The notes: generated from the letters alone by a model not told the origin. 64,000 bases of DNA from Hydrogenispora ethanolica (GCF_004340685.1 NZ_SLUN01000016.1:1-64000); one strand, 5' to 3'. Counted from the first letter of the stretch, positions 1 through 6,882 are shown. Numbers and translations are program-made.

Positions 1-94
1 ACAGCGCTACTTTGCTGAGTTTTGCTATCGTTTTAACCGTAGGTTTTGTGAAGAACGGATCTTTGATAAATTGCTCAGAGCTTGCGTTTCTCAT
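1..94 (-). CDS. Unidentified phage-element gene, 3' part outside the window
   Basis: Leftward reading frame starting at ATG 94-92 and open to the window edge, so only the first 31 codons are visible (start MRNASSEQFIKDPFF). A weak AGG lies about 10 nt upstream. It follows the Acb2-like frame by 11 nt and continues the leftward gene train of the integrated element. I do not recognise the family. It is supported mainly by the uninterrupted frame and its position in a compact phage-type operon. Confidence 0.4.
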   Translation of the reverse strand, partial: MRNASSEQFIKDPFFTKPTVKTIAKLSKVAL

Positions 95-105
95 GACCCG
101 ATTAC

Positions 106-237
106 CTATGCGGATCTAACTTTATAATCATCGGCTAACTTCTTAGCCGTGTCTCTTATCAGGGCGTATTTTTCCGGCTGCCCGGGTTTCGGTGGGTGAT
201 AAGTAAAAGCGTTTTCGATTTGCTGGTTAATCGTCAT
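106..237 (-). CDS. Acb2/Tad1-like hairpin-domain small protein, short form
   Basis: A 43-residue frame starting at ATG 237, directly after the DUF2800 gene. Residues 8-34 (ENAFTYHPPKPGQPEKY, then IRDTAKKLA) resemble, from memory, the F-x-YHPP ... Y-x-x-IR-x-x-AK-x-LA signature of the Acb2/Tad1 family. Those phage proteins sequester cyclic nucleotides made by CBASS and Thoeris. Family members are usually longer, with a second helix carrying an SRE...AL..LE pattern. Here a TAG stops the frame before it, so the gene may be truncated or a short variant. An AAAGGAGG ribosome site overlaps the end of the upstream gene, very close to the ATG; an ATT at 231 would have better spacing. Function is inferred from motif memory only. 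Confidence 0.5.
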   Translation of the reverse strand: MTINQQIENAFTYHPPKPGQPEKYALIRDTAKKLADDYKVRSA

Positions 238-246
238 CACCTCCTT

Positions 247-1425
247 TCATGCAATCTCCCCTCCAAAGTCCTCTGCCGCGCTTGACCGAGGATTATAAGC
301 AGCTCTTTTGTCGCTTTCCGGGGCGAGTGTCGGCTTGCCGGGTTTCCACGCCACATACCCGGAATTCTCCAATAATCGAACGTACTCACTCCTACCTAGC
401 ATTTTTTCTATTGCTGGAACAGTCAAAGGCTTGCGTTCGTACAGCATGACCTCTTGGACGCCGCTGTTGATAAGATATCTAAATGCGTCATCTTGATTTG
501 TGTATTCACGGGACGTCCGACCCTCGACTATTTTCCAGCCCGGTATCTCCCGGCCAGCCAAGCACTCGGATAAGGCGTACTCTTCAAGACTGGACACCCA
601 ATTGGCGAGGTCCTTTGCCCGGTTAAGGATCGCGCCCACTTCCTCGTTGGATAGCGTCGGGGGGAGGGCTTTGCCGAAGTCTTCGAGCGCGGTGTAAGTG
701 TTTGTCCTAGCTCGGCAAATCGCTTTGGCTCGACAAAATCTGCAATGCTCTCCGGGGCAAAATTCTCCTTCGCCTTTATAAGCCATTTGTGCAATTGGTT
801 TAATGCTTTCGCCCCAGGCCAGCAATTCTTCAACGCTCATTTCAAATTCAGAGATGGAATCAAGCCGGGGCTGAATAATCGCTAATTTGACTTTTTTAAT
901 GTCATAAAATAGCGAAAATTCTAATAAAACTCCAAGCGCATACAGCATCATTTGTGGATTGCGTTCAGCCGATACCGGCACGCCCTTTCCATACTTAAGA
1001 TCGCTGATGCAAAGTGTGTCGCCGCCTACTGCGACAAAATCGCCAGTTCCAAATCCATCGGGCACATACGCGCTAAAATCGATTTTTTTCTCAATCGCAA
1101 CGTATGGTGGCGAGGAAAAGCTATGTACGACCTTTTGAATGTAATCGACATAGGTGTCAGTATGTCGTAGCATTTCTTCTTGGAAAAGGGGGTCCGTTTT
1201 TATTTTACCCAGGCGATTGTTGAATGTCTTAAGCCCCATCGGCTCAGTGAGATATTTTTTTAACTTCAGCTCACCGATTTGATGTGCCAAACTGCCTTCT
1301 TCGGCGTACTTACTAGTTTCCTCGGGTTCTAATTCTTCTAACCGGGCAGACGGCGGGCAATTTAGCCATTTATGGCTACCGCTGGCAGATAATACCGCGT
1401 GCGCTGGTTTCGACTTTTTAGCCAT
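247..1425 (-). CDS. DUF2800 family phage protein, Cas4/RecB-like nuclease fold
   Basis: A 392-residue protein typical of Firmicutes prophage replication modules. The start LSASGSHKWLNCPPSARLEE, the G-D-F ... SDLKYGKG segment (about residues 125-150) and the late cysteine cluster CPGEHCRFCRAKAICRAR (about 222-240) are the usual DUF2800 hallmarks. They match a PD-(D/E)XK nuclease core with an iron-sulfur-type cysteine motif as in Cas4/RecB. It probably acts in phage DNA replication or recombination, but the exact activity is not known to me. It overlaps the upstream 64-residue gene by 8 nt and is followed at once by the Acb2-like frame, so it is co-transcribed in a leftward operon. Confidence 0.85.
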   Translation of the reverse strand: MAKKSKPAHAVLSASGSHKWLNCPPSARLEELEPEETSKYAEEGSLAHQIGELKLKKYLTEPMGLKTFNNRLGKIKTDPLFQEEMLRHTDTYVDYIQKVVHSFSSPPYVAIEKKIDFSAYVPDGFGTGDFVAVGGDTLCISDLKYGKGVPVSAERNPQMMLYALGVLLEFSLFYDIKKVKLAIIQPRLDSISEFEMSVEELLAWGESIKPIAQMAYKGEGEFCPGEHCRFCRAKAICRARTNTYTALEDFGKALPPTLSNEEVGAILNRAKDLANWVSSLEEYALSECLAGREIPGWKIVEGRTSREYTNQDDAFRYLINSGVQEVMLYERKPLTVPAIEKMLGRSEYVRLLENSGYVAWKPGKPTLAPESDKRAAYNPRSSAAEDFGGEIA

Positions 1426-1612
1426 GCGTTTTCACCCGTTTCCTTTTAATTTGCTTTAGCTGGTTCTCTAATTCCGTTAACTCAATCAGCAGTTGGTTCC
1501 CGATATAGGCGTTTAAAGGAATTGAGAAGGTTTTATACAAGCCAACAAACTCACCATTGCGGTCGAAGCAGTTAGATCGTAAGGCTTCTTTTAGTTGGGC
1601 GACATAGATCAT
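1418..1612 (-). CDS. Small hypothetical phage protein (64 aa)
   Basis: Starts at ATG 1612 inside a TAATG overlap with the stop of the upstream gene and ends 8 nt inside the DUF2800 gene. Both junctions are typical of translationally coupled phage genes. The protein has a predicted helical C-terminal part rich in Leu, Glu and Lys (LIELTELENQLKQIKRKR), possibly a short coiled coil. I do not recognise a family. Reality is supported by position and coupling rather than by homology. Confidence 0.6.
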   Translation of the reverse strand: MIYVAQLKEALRSNCFDRNGEFVGLYKTFSIPLNAYIGNQLLIELTELENQLKQIKRKRVKTHG

Positions 1613-2034
1613 TAAATCTTAGCTCCTAATTCACGCAATTTCACGGCGAACGCACCAAAGTGTTCTTTCGGGAGCTCGGTTAGCATCCCAACGCCAAATG
1701 AGTTCATCAGCGCCAAGATCTGGTCCCGTTTCCCGGCCCCGGCAAGTAACGACGCAGCTTTTGCCAAGTCTTCAATTGTATATCCAGGCGTGGTGGTTGG
1801 TAAGGTTTCTACCGGCGCTGTAAACGGCTGATTCGTCCACGGTGCAGAACCGGTATTAACCGCGGGACCGGGATTCGTTACAGCCCCAGGAACGGGATTC
1901 ATAAAAACAGGAGTAGGATTAACGGGTTCCTGGGCAGCCGTTACTGCTGTTTCGGTTGATGCCTTTAACGCTTGAACCAATTTTTCCAAGGCCGCGATAT
2001 CCTGGGAGGTATTGACTTTAATTGTGATTTCCAT
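1612..2034 (-). CDS. Phage-element hypothetical protein (140 aa) with Pro-rich linker
   Basis: Start set at ATG 2034 because AAGGAG lies about 10 nt upstream; the longer frame to 2055 has no ribosome site. Residues 1-35 form an amphipathic segment (MEITIKVNTSQDIAALEKLV). Residues about 40-85 are a Pro/Ala/Asn/Thr-rich linker, and the C-terminal 60 residues look folded (IEDLAKAASLLAGAGKRDQI...ELPKEHFGAFAVKLRELG). This layout recurs beside DUF2800 genes in Firmicutes prophages; its role is unknown to me. It overlaps the upstream cysteine-rich small gene and ends in a TAATG overlap with the next gene. Confidence 0.65.
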   Translation of the reverse strand: MEITIKVNTSQDIAALEKLVQALKASTETAVTAAQEPVNPTPVFMNPVPGAVTNPGPAVNTGSAPWTNQPFTAPVETLPTTTPGYTIEDLAKAASLLAGAGKRDQILALMNSFGVGMLTELPKEHFGAFAVKLRELGAKI

Positions 2035-2149
2035 TTTCTCGAATCTCCTTTTCAACGATTTCTTTTACTTTGAGTGAGCATCCATAACGTAAAACTTGTG
2101 GAAGCGTACAATCGTTCCTAAATGGGCAAGTATCGCATGATTTTGGCAC
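2018..2149 (-). CDS. 43-aa cysteine-rich (zinc-binding-like) small protein
   Basis: Short leftward frame starting at GTG 2149 with AAGG 8 nt upstream, just after the sigma-factor stop. It contains four cysteines in the order C-x2-C-x5-C-x10-C (CDTCPFRNDCTLPQVLRYGC), followed by a Lys/Glu-rich helix. The spacing suggests a small metal-binding knuckle. It overlaps the start of the following gene (2034) by 17 nt, as is common for coupled phage genes. No family recognised. The cysteine pattern, ribosome site and tight packing argue that it is real. Confidence 0.5.
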   Translation of the reverse strand: MPKSCDTCPFRNDCTLPQVLRYGCSLKVKEIVEKEIRENGNHN

Positions 2150-2153
2150 GTTA

Positions 2154-2693
2154 TTAACCTTCTTTTTCGTCGATGGTATCTTTTGCTTGCTTCAGGCGGT
2201 GGAATACCCCTGACCGGCTTCGACCGATCTTTTTGCATATCTCAGGTACCTTCATCCCTCCCAGCTTACATGACATAATTTTCTTTTGCGTTTTATCCAA
2301 TTTCGCCATCCCGGCTTTTATCGTGATACCGGAAAGCACTTGATTTTCGATATCAGTGTTACTCGGCAGCATCTCGATAAAAGTGACCGGATCGGCTATC
2401 GAATCATCCGCGGGGCTTTCCACATCGAGCGATTCGCATTGGTCTCGGTATTTCCGTTTCAAGTATTTTGACACACGGGTCCGAATGCAAGGAACGGCAA
2501 AAGTTGAGAACGCGACTCCGTTTTCCAGTTTAAATCTTGCCGCTGCGTTGCATAACCCTATACAGCCTTCTTGGAATGCGTCTTCGTCGGAAACCAGGCC
2601 GGGGTAATACCGATGCATTACGTGCCAAACTAACCGGATGTTGTCTTCTACGCGTTTACGTTGTTCACTGGTTAATGACCAATTTTTGTACAT
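2154..2693 (-). CDS. Sigma-70 family RNA polymerase sigma factor (copy 2)
   Basis: A 179-residue sigma factor of the short phage/mobile-element type. Region 2 is clear at residues 10-75 (VEDNIRLVWHVMHRYYPG, EDAFQEGCIGLCNAAARF, GVAFSTFAVPCI), and a region 4 helix-turn-helix ends the protein (KVPEICKKIGRSRSGVFHRLKQAKD). It is clearly paralogous to the sigma factor at 3121-3702, with near-identical motif order. GGAGG lies only 2 nt before ATG 2693, so translation may be coupled to the 43-aa frame that overlaps the start. It probably redirects RNA polymerase to later genes of the element. Confidence 0.85.
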   Translation of the reverse strand: MYKNWSLTSEQRKRVEDNIRLVWHVMHRYYPGLVSDEDAFQEGCIGLCNAAARFKLENGVAFSTFAVPCIRTRVSKYLKRKYRDQCESLDVESPADDSIADPVTFIEMLPSNTDIENQVLSGITIKAGMAKLDKTQKKIMSCKLGGMKVPEICKKIGRSRSGVFHRLKQAKDTIDEKEG

Positions 2694-2796
2694 ACCCTCC
2701 TGTCACCCTTTCAATTGCCCCAATGGCCGCATTTAGGTCATGCACTACGTTTTTCACTTTACCGATGCGGCATTTAAGATGAATGGCATGGCTCAT
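2665..2796 (-). CDS. 43-aa hypothetical phage-element protein
   Basis: ATG 2796 is preceded by AAGGAG at an ideal distance, and the 43-codon frame (MSHAIHLKCRIGKVKNVVHD...) runs to TGA at 2665. It overlaps the start of the downstream sigma gene by 29 nt, so it may couple sigma-factor translation. No domain is recognised. It was accepted because of the strong ribosome site and because it fills the only gap in the leftward operon. Confidence 0.45.
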   Translation of the reverse strand: MSHAIHLKCRIGKVKNVVHDLNAAIGAIERVTGGYVQKLVINQ

Positions 2797-2815
2797 TTCT
2801 TTTCTCCTTCCTTGT

Positions 2816-3004
2816 TTATTTGAGACTCTTCGCAAAGAGGGTAAGCATCGCAGCTAACCGTTGACATCCGTCAAAAGACGGGCAGCCTTCGCAGTTTTCG
2901 TGGGTTTCGCGGTATTTGGAGCATTCTTCGGTGCCGAACAGTACCTTGTAACCGTCCTCTTCTACCGATTCAGTAAAATGTTTCAAAACGCTTTGACTAT
3001 CCAT
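2816..3004 (-). CDS. 62-aa cysteine-containing phage-element protein
   Basis: Start at ATG 3004 with GGAG 10 nt upstream; the GTG at 3013 lies too near the ribosome site. It carries four cysteines (C in GTEECSKY, then ENCEGCPSFDGCQRL), giving a C-x2-C-x5-C arrangement like that in the 43-aa protein at 2018-2149. It is likely a small metal-binding or DNA-associated protein of the element, with function unknown. It overlaps the end of the excisionase-like gene by 8 nt. Confidence 0.55.
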   Translation of the reverse strand: MDSQSVLKHFTESVEEDGYKVLFGTEECSKYRETHENCEGCPSFDGCQRLAAMLTLFAKSLK

Positions 3005-3188
3005 TTTTTTCACTCTCCTTTTCTTTTTTCAGCCAAGCAATCACCGCGTCCCGGTGGACCCGCCATCGAGTGCCGATTTTTTGGGCCGGTATTTGTTTCG
3101 ACTCCAGCAAATGTTTCGTTTTAGCCCGCCCGAGTTTTAAATACTTTTGAGTGTCGGACAGCGTTAGCACCTCTTTCATTTGTGGCAC
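2997..3188 (-). CDS. Excisionase-like helix-turn-helix DNA-binding protein
   Basis: A 63-residue MerR/excisionase-type winged helix: LTLSDTQKYLKLGRAKTKHLLESKQIPAQKIGTRWRVHRDAVIAWL has the family's turn-helix and the basic wing (IGTRWRVHRDA). GTG 3188 has GAGG 9 nt upstream. The gene overlaps the 3' end of the sigma gene by 68 nt in another frame. In integrated elements such proteins act as recombination directionality factors or small regulators. The tyrosine integrase at 4733 makes an excision role plausible but unproven. Confidence 0.75.
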   Translation of the reverse strand: MPQMKEVLTLSDTQKYLKLGRAKTKHLLESKQIPAQKIGTRWRVHRDAVIAWLKKEKESEKNG

Positions 3189-3702
3189 TAAGATTCACCT
3201 CGCTTTCTTCCTTCAATTTGGTTTTAACTCTTTTGAGTAGCCGCGAGATTTGGGCTTGAGATACGCCGAGTTTTGCGGCGGTTTCGCATTGCGTTAAGCC
3301 CGCCATACGGCAAATCGCGGTTTTTCTCACGTTAAACGGGAGATTGTGTAACACCTTTTCCAGATTGCAATTCGCGAGGGCTTCATTTTCAGTATCCAAA
3401 ACAGCAGGTAACTGATAATACCCGGATTCCAGGTCATCGGTACTCTCTGTCTCAAATCGCCAAACATGCCGATGGGACTCCCGGAAATAATGCCGAATTT
3501 CGCTTATAATACAAACAGCGGCATAAGTTGAAAACGCTACGCCTCGTTCCGGATCAAACTTTGCCGCGGCCCGGCATAACCCGAGGCAACCAATTTGGAA
3601 AACGTCCTCGTTTGTGCAATGTTTGGGAAAATATTTTTTGAGAACGTACCAGACTAAGGGCATATTATCTTCGACCGTTTTTTGCTGCCCAGCCGTTAAC
3701 AA
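3121..3702 (-). CDS. Sigma-70 family RNA polymerase sigma factor (copy 1)
   Basis: A 193-residue short sigma factor starting at TTG 3702 with GGAGG 9 nt upstream. Region 2 is VEDNMPLVWYVLKKYFP, EDVFQIGCLGLCRAAAKF, GVAFSTYAAVCI; the C-terminal region 4 is MAGLTQCETAAKLGVSQAQISRLLKRVK. It is the first gene of the leftward early operon and probably drives element genes outside the window. The divergent repressor gene lies across a 236-nt control region. It is paralogous to the factor at 2154-2693. Confidence 0.85.
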   Translation of the reverse strand: MLTAGQQKTVEDNMPLVWYVLKKYFPKHCTNEDVFQIGCLGLCRAAAKFDPERGVAFSTYAAVCIISEIRHYFRESHRHVWRFETESTDDLESGYYQLPAVLDTENEALANCNLEKVLHNLPFNVRKTAICRMAGLTQCETAAKLGVSQAQISRLLKRVKTKLKEESEVNLSATNERGANAVRHSKVFKTRAG

Positions 3703-3753
3703 GATTTATCACCTCCTAAAGTTAAAATTTTTGCGATTTTCCTTTACAAAAAC

Positions 3754-3773
3754 TAGCATATGTGCTATTATAA
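3754..3773 (-). promoter_or_regulatory. Leftward early promoter with overlapping dyad operator
   Basis: On the minus strand a TATAAT at 3773-3768 forms a good -10 box for the sigma-factor operon. No strong -35 was seen. Directly downstream is the dyad TAGCA-N4-TGCTA (3754-3767), a plausible binding site for the divergent repressor. The position would block transcription start. Confidence 0.5.
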
Positions 3774-3849
3774 GGGTGCAAAAAAACTCTCGACGATTAT
3801 CATCCTCCTCAATTTTACTTCCCGGTGCTGCCGGGGGGCGGTTTTCCTT

Positions 3850-3913
3850 TTGACATTTTAAAGTATACGCTCGTATATGCTAATTGTCAATATCGTTTTA
3901 GCAAAAAAGCTAA
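3850..3913 (+). promoter_or_regulatory. Repressor promoter with dyads
   Basis: TTGACA at 3850-3855 and TATATG at 3874-3879 (18-nt spacer) form a promoter for the repressor gene. The palindrome TATACGCTCGTATA (3864-3877) lies in the spacer and -10 box. A second inverted repeat, TTAGC-A6-GCTAA (3898-3913), lies just before the ribosome site. Together with the dyad at 3754 these suggest auto-regulation and a lysogeny-type switch. Confidence 0.5.
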
Positions 3914-3938
3914 TATTTTTAGAAAGGGTGTGTTTAGC

Positions 3939-4547
3939 TTGGAATTAACCGATAGGATTCAACGGTTATGCGAGAAAAAAGATACTACTTTTGCGGAGAC
4001 GGAGCGTAAACTAGGTTTCGGTAATGGCGCTATCCGGCGTTGGGATGATTACGTTCCGACAGTGAGCAAGGTCCAAAAAGTCGCCGACTATTTTGGTGTG
4101 TCAGTTGATTATCTGCTAAAAGGCTATGACGCCGCGCTTTTCGGGGGCCTTGTAAACATCGTCCGTAATGGCAAGCCGTTTGAGGCGTTTGCGGAAGAAA
4201 CTGAAATCGATGTCAATGAGTTATTTGATATTTGCAAAGGCTTAAATTTAAAACAGCCCTCTTTGGCGACGGTAAAGAAAATTGCTGCCTACAATCCGTA
4301 TGATTTTATCATCAGCCCTAAGATGCTTTTCCAGGCCGCCGGATATTTGGACGAGGCTGAGTATGCCGCAGACGTAATCATGAGTATGGATCGCGATTTG
4401 GTGACAACGAAGGAGGAACGAGAATTGGTATTCCGGTATCGTAGTCTGCCACAGATGTCCAAACAGACTGTTTTAAACTTGATAAACAGTCTTGAGGTAA
4501 TAAATAAAACGCAGGCAGAGCAATCCGCGGAAAAGGAGGTTGGTTAA
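3939..4547 (+). CDS. Element repressor, XRE-type helix-turn-helix
   Basis: Start set at TTG 3939, with AAAGGG 10 nt upstream; this gives 202 residues. Residues 1-65 are an XRE/cI-type DNA-binding domain (LTDRIQRLCEKKDTTFAETERKLGFGNGAIRRWDD ... VADYFGVSVDYLLKG). The rest holds a second HTH-like segment (EETEIDVNELFDICKGLNLKQPSLATVKKIA) and an acidic helical C-terminus of unknown role. No LexA-type Ser/Lys peptidase motif was seen, so SOS cleavage is not indicated. It lies divergent from the sigma operon and directly upstream of the integrase genes, as the lysogeny repressor of an integrated element would. Confidence 0.8.
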   Translation: MELTDRIQRLCEKKDTTFAETERKLGFGNGAIRRWDDYVPTVSKVQKVADYFGVSVDYLLKGYDAALFGGLVNIVRNGKPFEAFAEETEIDVNELFDICKGLNLKQPSLATVKKIAAYNPYDFIISPKMLFQAAGYLDEAEYAADVIMSMDRDLVTTKEERELVFRYRSLPQMSKQTVLNLINSLEVINKTQAEQSAEKEVG

Positions 4548-4899
4548 ATTGGCTGGTGATGGTGCTTTATACCGGAGAAAGGCGAACAGTAAATTTTATT
4601 TTATCTACAACACGGGAAAAAAGAACGAAAGAGGTAAGCATATTCAAAAATGGATTGACCTTGGCACCACGGATGTAGAGGAAGCAAAAAACCGAATCAA
4701 ATTAATCAGAGCAGAAAAGGAGGTCGATTAAATTGGCTGGTGACGGTACTTTTTATCAACGGCCAAGTACCGGTAAATGTTATTTCATTTATAATACCGG
4801 TGAAAAGGATGCAAAGGGTCGATATGTCCAAAAATGGGTTGATCTTGACACCACGGATGTAGAGGAAGCAAAAAACCGAATCAAATTAATCAGAGCGGA
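4532..4899 (+). repeat. Tandem duplication of integrase 5' end, unit 184 bp
   Basis: Two head-to-tail copies, 4532-4715 and 4716-4899, each begin with AAAAGGAGG and a TTG start. The last 48 nt of homology (4665-4712 and 4849-4896) are identical, while the middle of the units has diverged. This suggests a duplication followed by local gene conversion or selection at the 3' part. Confidence 0.8.
4549..4731 (+). CDS. Free-standing copy of the integrase N-terminal arm-binding domain
   Basis: A 60-residue frame from TTG 4549 (GGAGG 9 nt upstream) that repeats the first about 55 residues of the adjacent integrase: GDGxxYxR...YFIYNTGxK...QKWxDLxTTDVEEAKNRIKLIRAE. It ends at a stop where the integrase continues. 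The small module looks like an AP2-like N-terminal domain that binds arm-type att sites. It could act as a competitor or accessory arm-binding protein, or it could be a non-functional duplication product. The reading frame and ribosome site are both intact. Confidence 0.6.
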   Translation: MAGDGALYRRKANSKFYFIYNTGKKNERGKHIQKWIDLGTTDVEEAKNRIKLIRAEKEVD

Positions 4900-5986
4900 A
4901 TTAGTACAAAAAGGTCATTATAATCCGCCTTCGAAAGATACTTTCGGCGGGTGGCTTGATTTCTGGTTAAACGAAATAAAGCGTCCCAATTCGAAAAAAG
5001 GTGAGCCTCTTAAGCCCACAACCTATGACGATTATGAATATATTATTCGCTTTCACATTAAACCGAAACTCGGTCAGTACCAATTACGGCGGATTACCCC
5101 TGAATTGCTCCAATCGTTTTATAATCAAAAACGAAAAGAGAAAAAATTAGGTTTTAAAAAGGATGAAAAAGGTAATCGACTACCGAGTGAAAAGCCCCTA
5201 TCAGCTCGAACAATTCAAAAAATTCAAATGGTGGTGCGAGCATCGCTAAATAAAGCGGTCGCCATGAAAAAAATACCCGAGAGCCCCGATTTATACGTCG
5301 ATAGAGTCTCTTATCACCGACCAAACGTGAAGTTTTTAGTGACGGAACAAGTTGCCGATTTTCTGGAAAAAATTCGAGACGATCAATGGTATCCGGTTTA
5401 CGTGACCGCTTTTGGGACCGGGGCGCGCCTCGGAGAAATTGCAGCTCTCAGGTGGAACGATATTGACTTTAGACGCTCCCAAATAAAAATCGATGAATCC
5501 GTTACCACTGTCAAAACTCATGCCGAAGACGGCCCAAAGCAAAGACTGAATTGGGGTACAACGAAAACTACCGCAAGCGAAAGAATAGTTCCAGCCCCCG
5601 ACGATGTTATTGATGTTTTAAAACAGTGGAGAACCCAGCAAAAGGAATGGTACTTGGCGCGAGGTAAAAACAAGATTGACTCAGAGGATTTTATCTTTTT
5701 ATGGGAGGATGGTCATTTAGCTCGGCCTGAATATCTATCAAAGCACTTTCATAAATTAACGGAAAAACATGGCTATACGGGAATTACTTTTCACAAACAG
5801 CGGCATAGTTTTGCGACGATGCTTTTAGAAAACGGCGAAGAAATAAAAACGATTCAAGAATTATTAGGACATGATTCATCTGAAATTACAACAGATACAT
5901 ACACTCACGTAGCCGAGGAGCTTAAACAACGGGCTCGGAGCCGATTAACTGGTTTTACCAAAAGAAAAATAAACCAAGCTCAGTAG
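4733..5986 (+). CDS. int: Tyrosine recombinase / site-specific integrase
   Basis: A 417-residue phage-type integrase starting at TTG 4733 with GGAGG 9 nt upstream. Domains in order: AP2-like arm-binding domain (1-60), SAM-like core-binding domain (about 70-165), and catalytic domain (about 175-400). The catalytic residues are visible: R in GTGARLGEIAALRW, HKQRHSFATMLLE (H-x-x-R) and LLGHDSSEITTDTYTHV (H...Y nucleophile). It would insert the element at an att site. The gene ends 78 nt from the 3' end of tRNA-Arg, the classic arrangement. A weak CGGC-TTT-GCCG-T-rich hairpin follows the stop. Confidence 0.92.
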   Translation: MAGDGTFYQRPSTGKCYFIYNTGEKDAKGRYVQKWVDLDTTDVEEAKNRIKLIRAELVQKGHYNPPSKDTFGGWLDFWLNEIKRPNSKKGEPLKPTTYDDYEYIIRFHIKPKLGQYQLRRITPELLQSFYNQKRKEKKLGFKKDEKGNRLPSEKPLSARTIQKIQMVVRASLNKAVAMKKIPESPDLYVDRVSYHRPNVKFLVTEQVADFLEKIRDDQWYPVYVTAFGTGARLGEIAALRWNDIDFRRSQIKIDESVTTVKTHAEDGPKQRLNWGTTKTTASERIVPAPDDVIDVLKQWRTQQKEWYLARGKNKIDSEDFIFLWEDGHLARPEYLSKHFHKLTEKHGYTGITFHKQRHSFATMLLENGEEIKTIQELLGHDSSEITTDTYTHVAEELKQRARSRLTGFTKRKINQAQ

Positions 5987-6064
5987 CGACGCGGCTTTGC
6001 CGGTTTTCTTTGACAGATTCTTTGATGGAGGTGTTTTTTGAGCCTTGGTAATCGATAAAAAGGT

Positions 6065-6140
6065 TGGCGGCCCCGAGATGAGTCGAACATCCGACACACG
6101 GTTTAGGAAACCGCTGCTCTATCCTCTGAGCTACGGGGCC
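6065..6140 (-). tRNA. tRNA-Arg (anticodon CCU), likely integration site
   Basis: Reads GGCCCCGTAGCTCAGAGGAT from 6140 leftward. The acceptor stem GGCCCCG/CGGGGCC, anticodon stem GCGGT/ACCGT with loop TTCCTAA (anticodon CCU) and T-arm GGATG-TTCGACT-CATCT all pair. The discriminator G is followed by an encoded CCA (6067-6065), giving 76 nt in all. The 3' end faces the integrase, so it probably forms the attR side of the integrated element. The matching attL copy should lie left of this window. Confidence 0.95.
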
Positions 6141-6354
6141 ATCGATTTTTTAAGCAATAATATTATATCAGAGAACCCTGGCCTTTACAACTTCAAAACC
6201 TTGGTAACCCGATTATTCCCCAAACCAGCCTTTCAACTGCTTCAACGCGACAAGGAATCATCCCCGGTCCATCATCATATGTTCTTCTAGGAACATCTTG
6301 GAACCCTCCCGCCATAAGATGATCGTAATCATCCATGTCTGGAGATAATCAGTC

Positions 6355-6882
6355 ATGCCCAAGACCAACGCCTTGCCACGCTGGGTTTATTACGGAACCA
6401 CCACCGAGTTCCAGCGCGGCTTCCAACGGATGAATCTTAAAAAAGTCCGCCAGTCCCGGGAATTCGGTTGCGGCTTTTATGCCGATGGGCAACGGGAGAC
6501 CGCCTGCCAAAGAGCACGGCATAGCGCGGCCGACAGTCTCCAGCCGCCTCTGCTGGTTACCTTCCGGGTCGACACGCAACGGCTCCAACAATTGAAGGGC
6601 CTGTTTTTTCCCTTTCCGGACGCTTCCTGGCAGAATTTTATACTCAAAAACTTACTGCCAGCGAACGCGGGCCGGCCCGAGTATGAATTCGTCTACGGCC
6701 CGGCGGCTCATGCCAGCGTGCTTCAGTGCATCACCGAGATTAAAAACGGCCGGCAGAGTTACGCCGATTTACAGCGCGCCTGTCAAGAAGCGGAGCATGC
6801 TCCGGTCGGTTATCAATTATGCTGTCTCACCGACCAGGCTCTCGGAGCGTTAATCCTCAAAGGCTCACTGGTTTTGGCTTAA
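6355..6882 (+). CDS. DUF3990-like protein (possible ADP-ribosyltransferase fold)
   Basis: A 175-residue protein with GGAG 10 nt before ATG 6355. The N-terminal segment YYGTTTEFQRGFQRMNLKKVRQSREFGCGFYAD follows the DUF3990 pattern, in which an H/YGS-like strand is followed by D/E-FG-x-GFY. Some relate this family to ADP-ribosyltransferase-type toxins. The usual leading His is a Tyr here (VYYGTT), which may affect activity. No partner antitoxin is evident. Its 3' end overlaps the convergent YcaQ-like gene by 18 nt. The family call rests on motif memory. Confidence 0.6.
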   Translation: MPKTNALPRWVYYGTTTEFQRGFQRMNLKKVRQSREFGCGFYADGQRETACQRARHSAADSLQPPLLVTFRVDTQRLQQLKGLFFPFPDASWQNFILKNLLPANAGRPEYEFVYGPAAHASVLQCITEIKNGRQSYADLQRACQEAEHAPVGYQLCCLTDQALGALILKGSLVLA

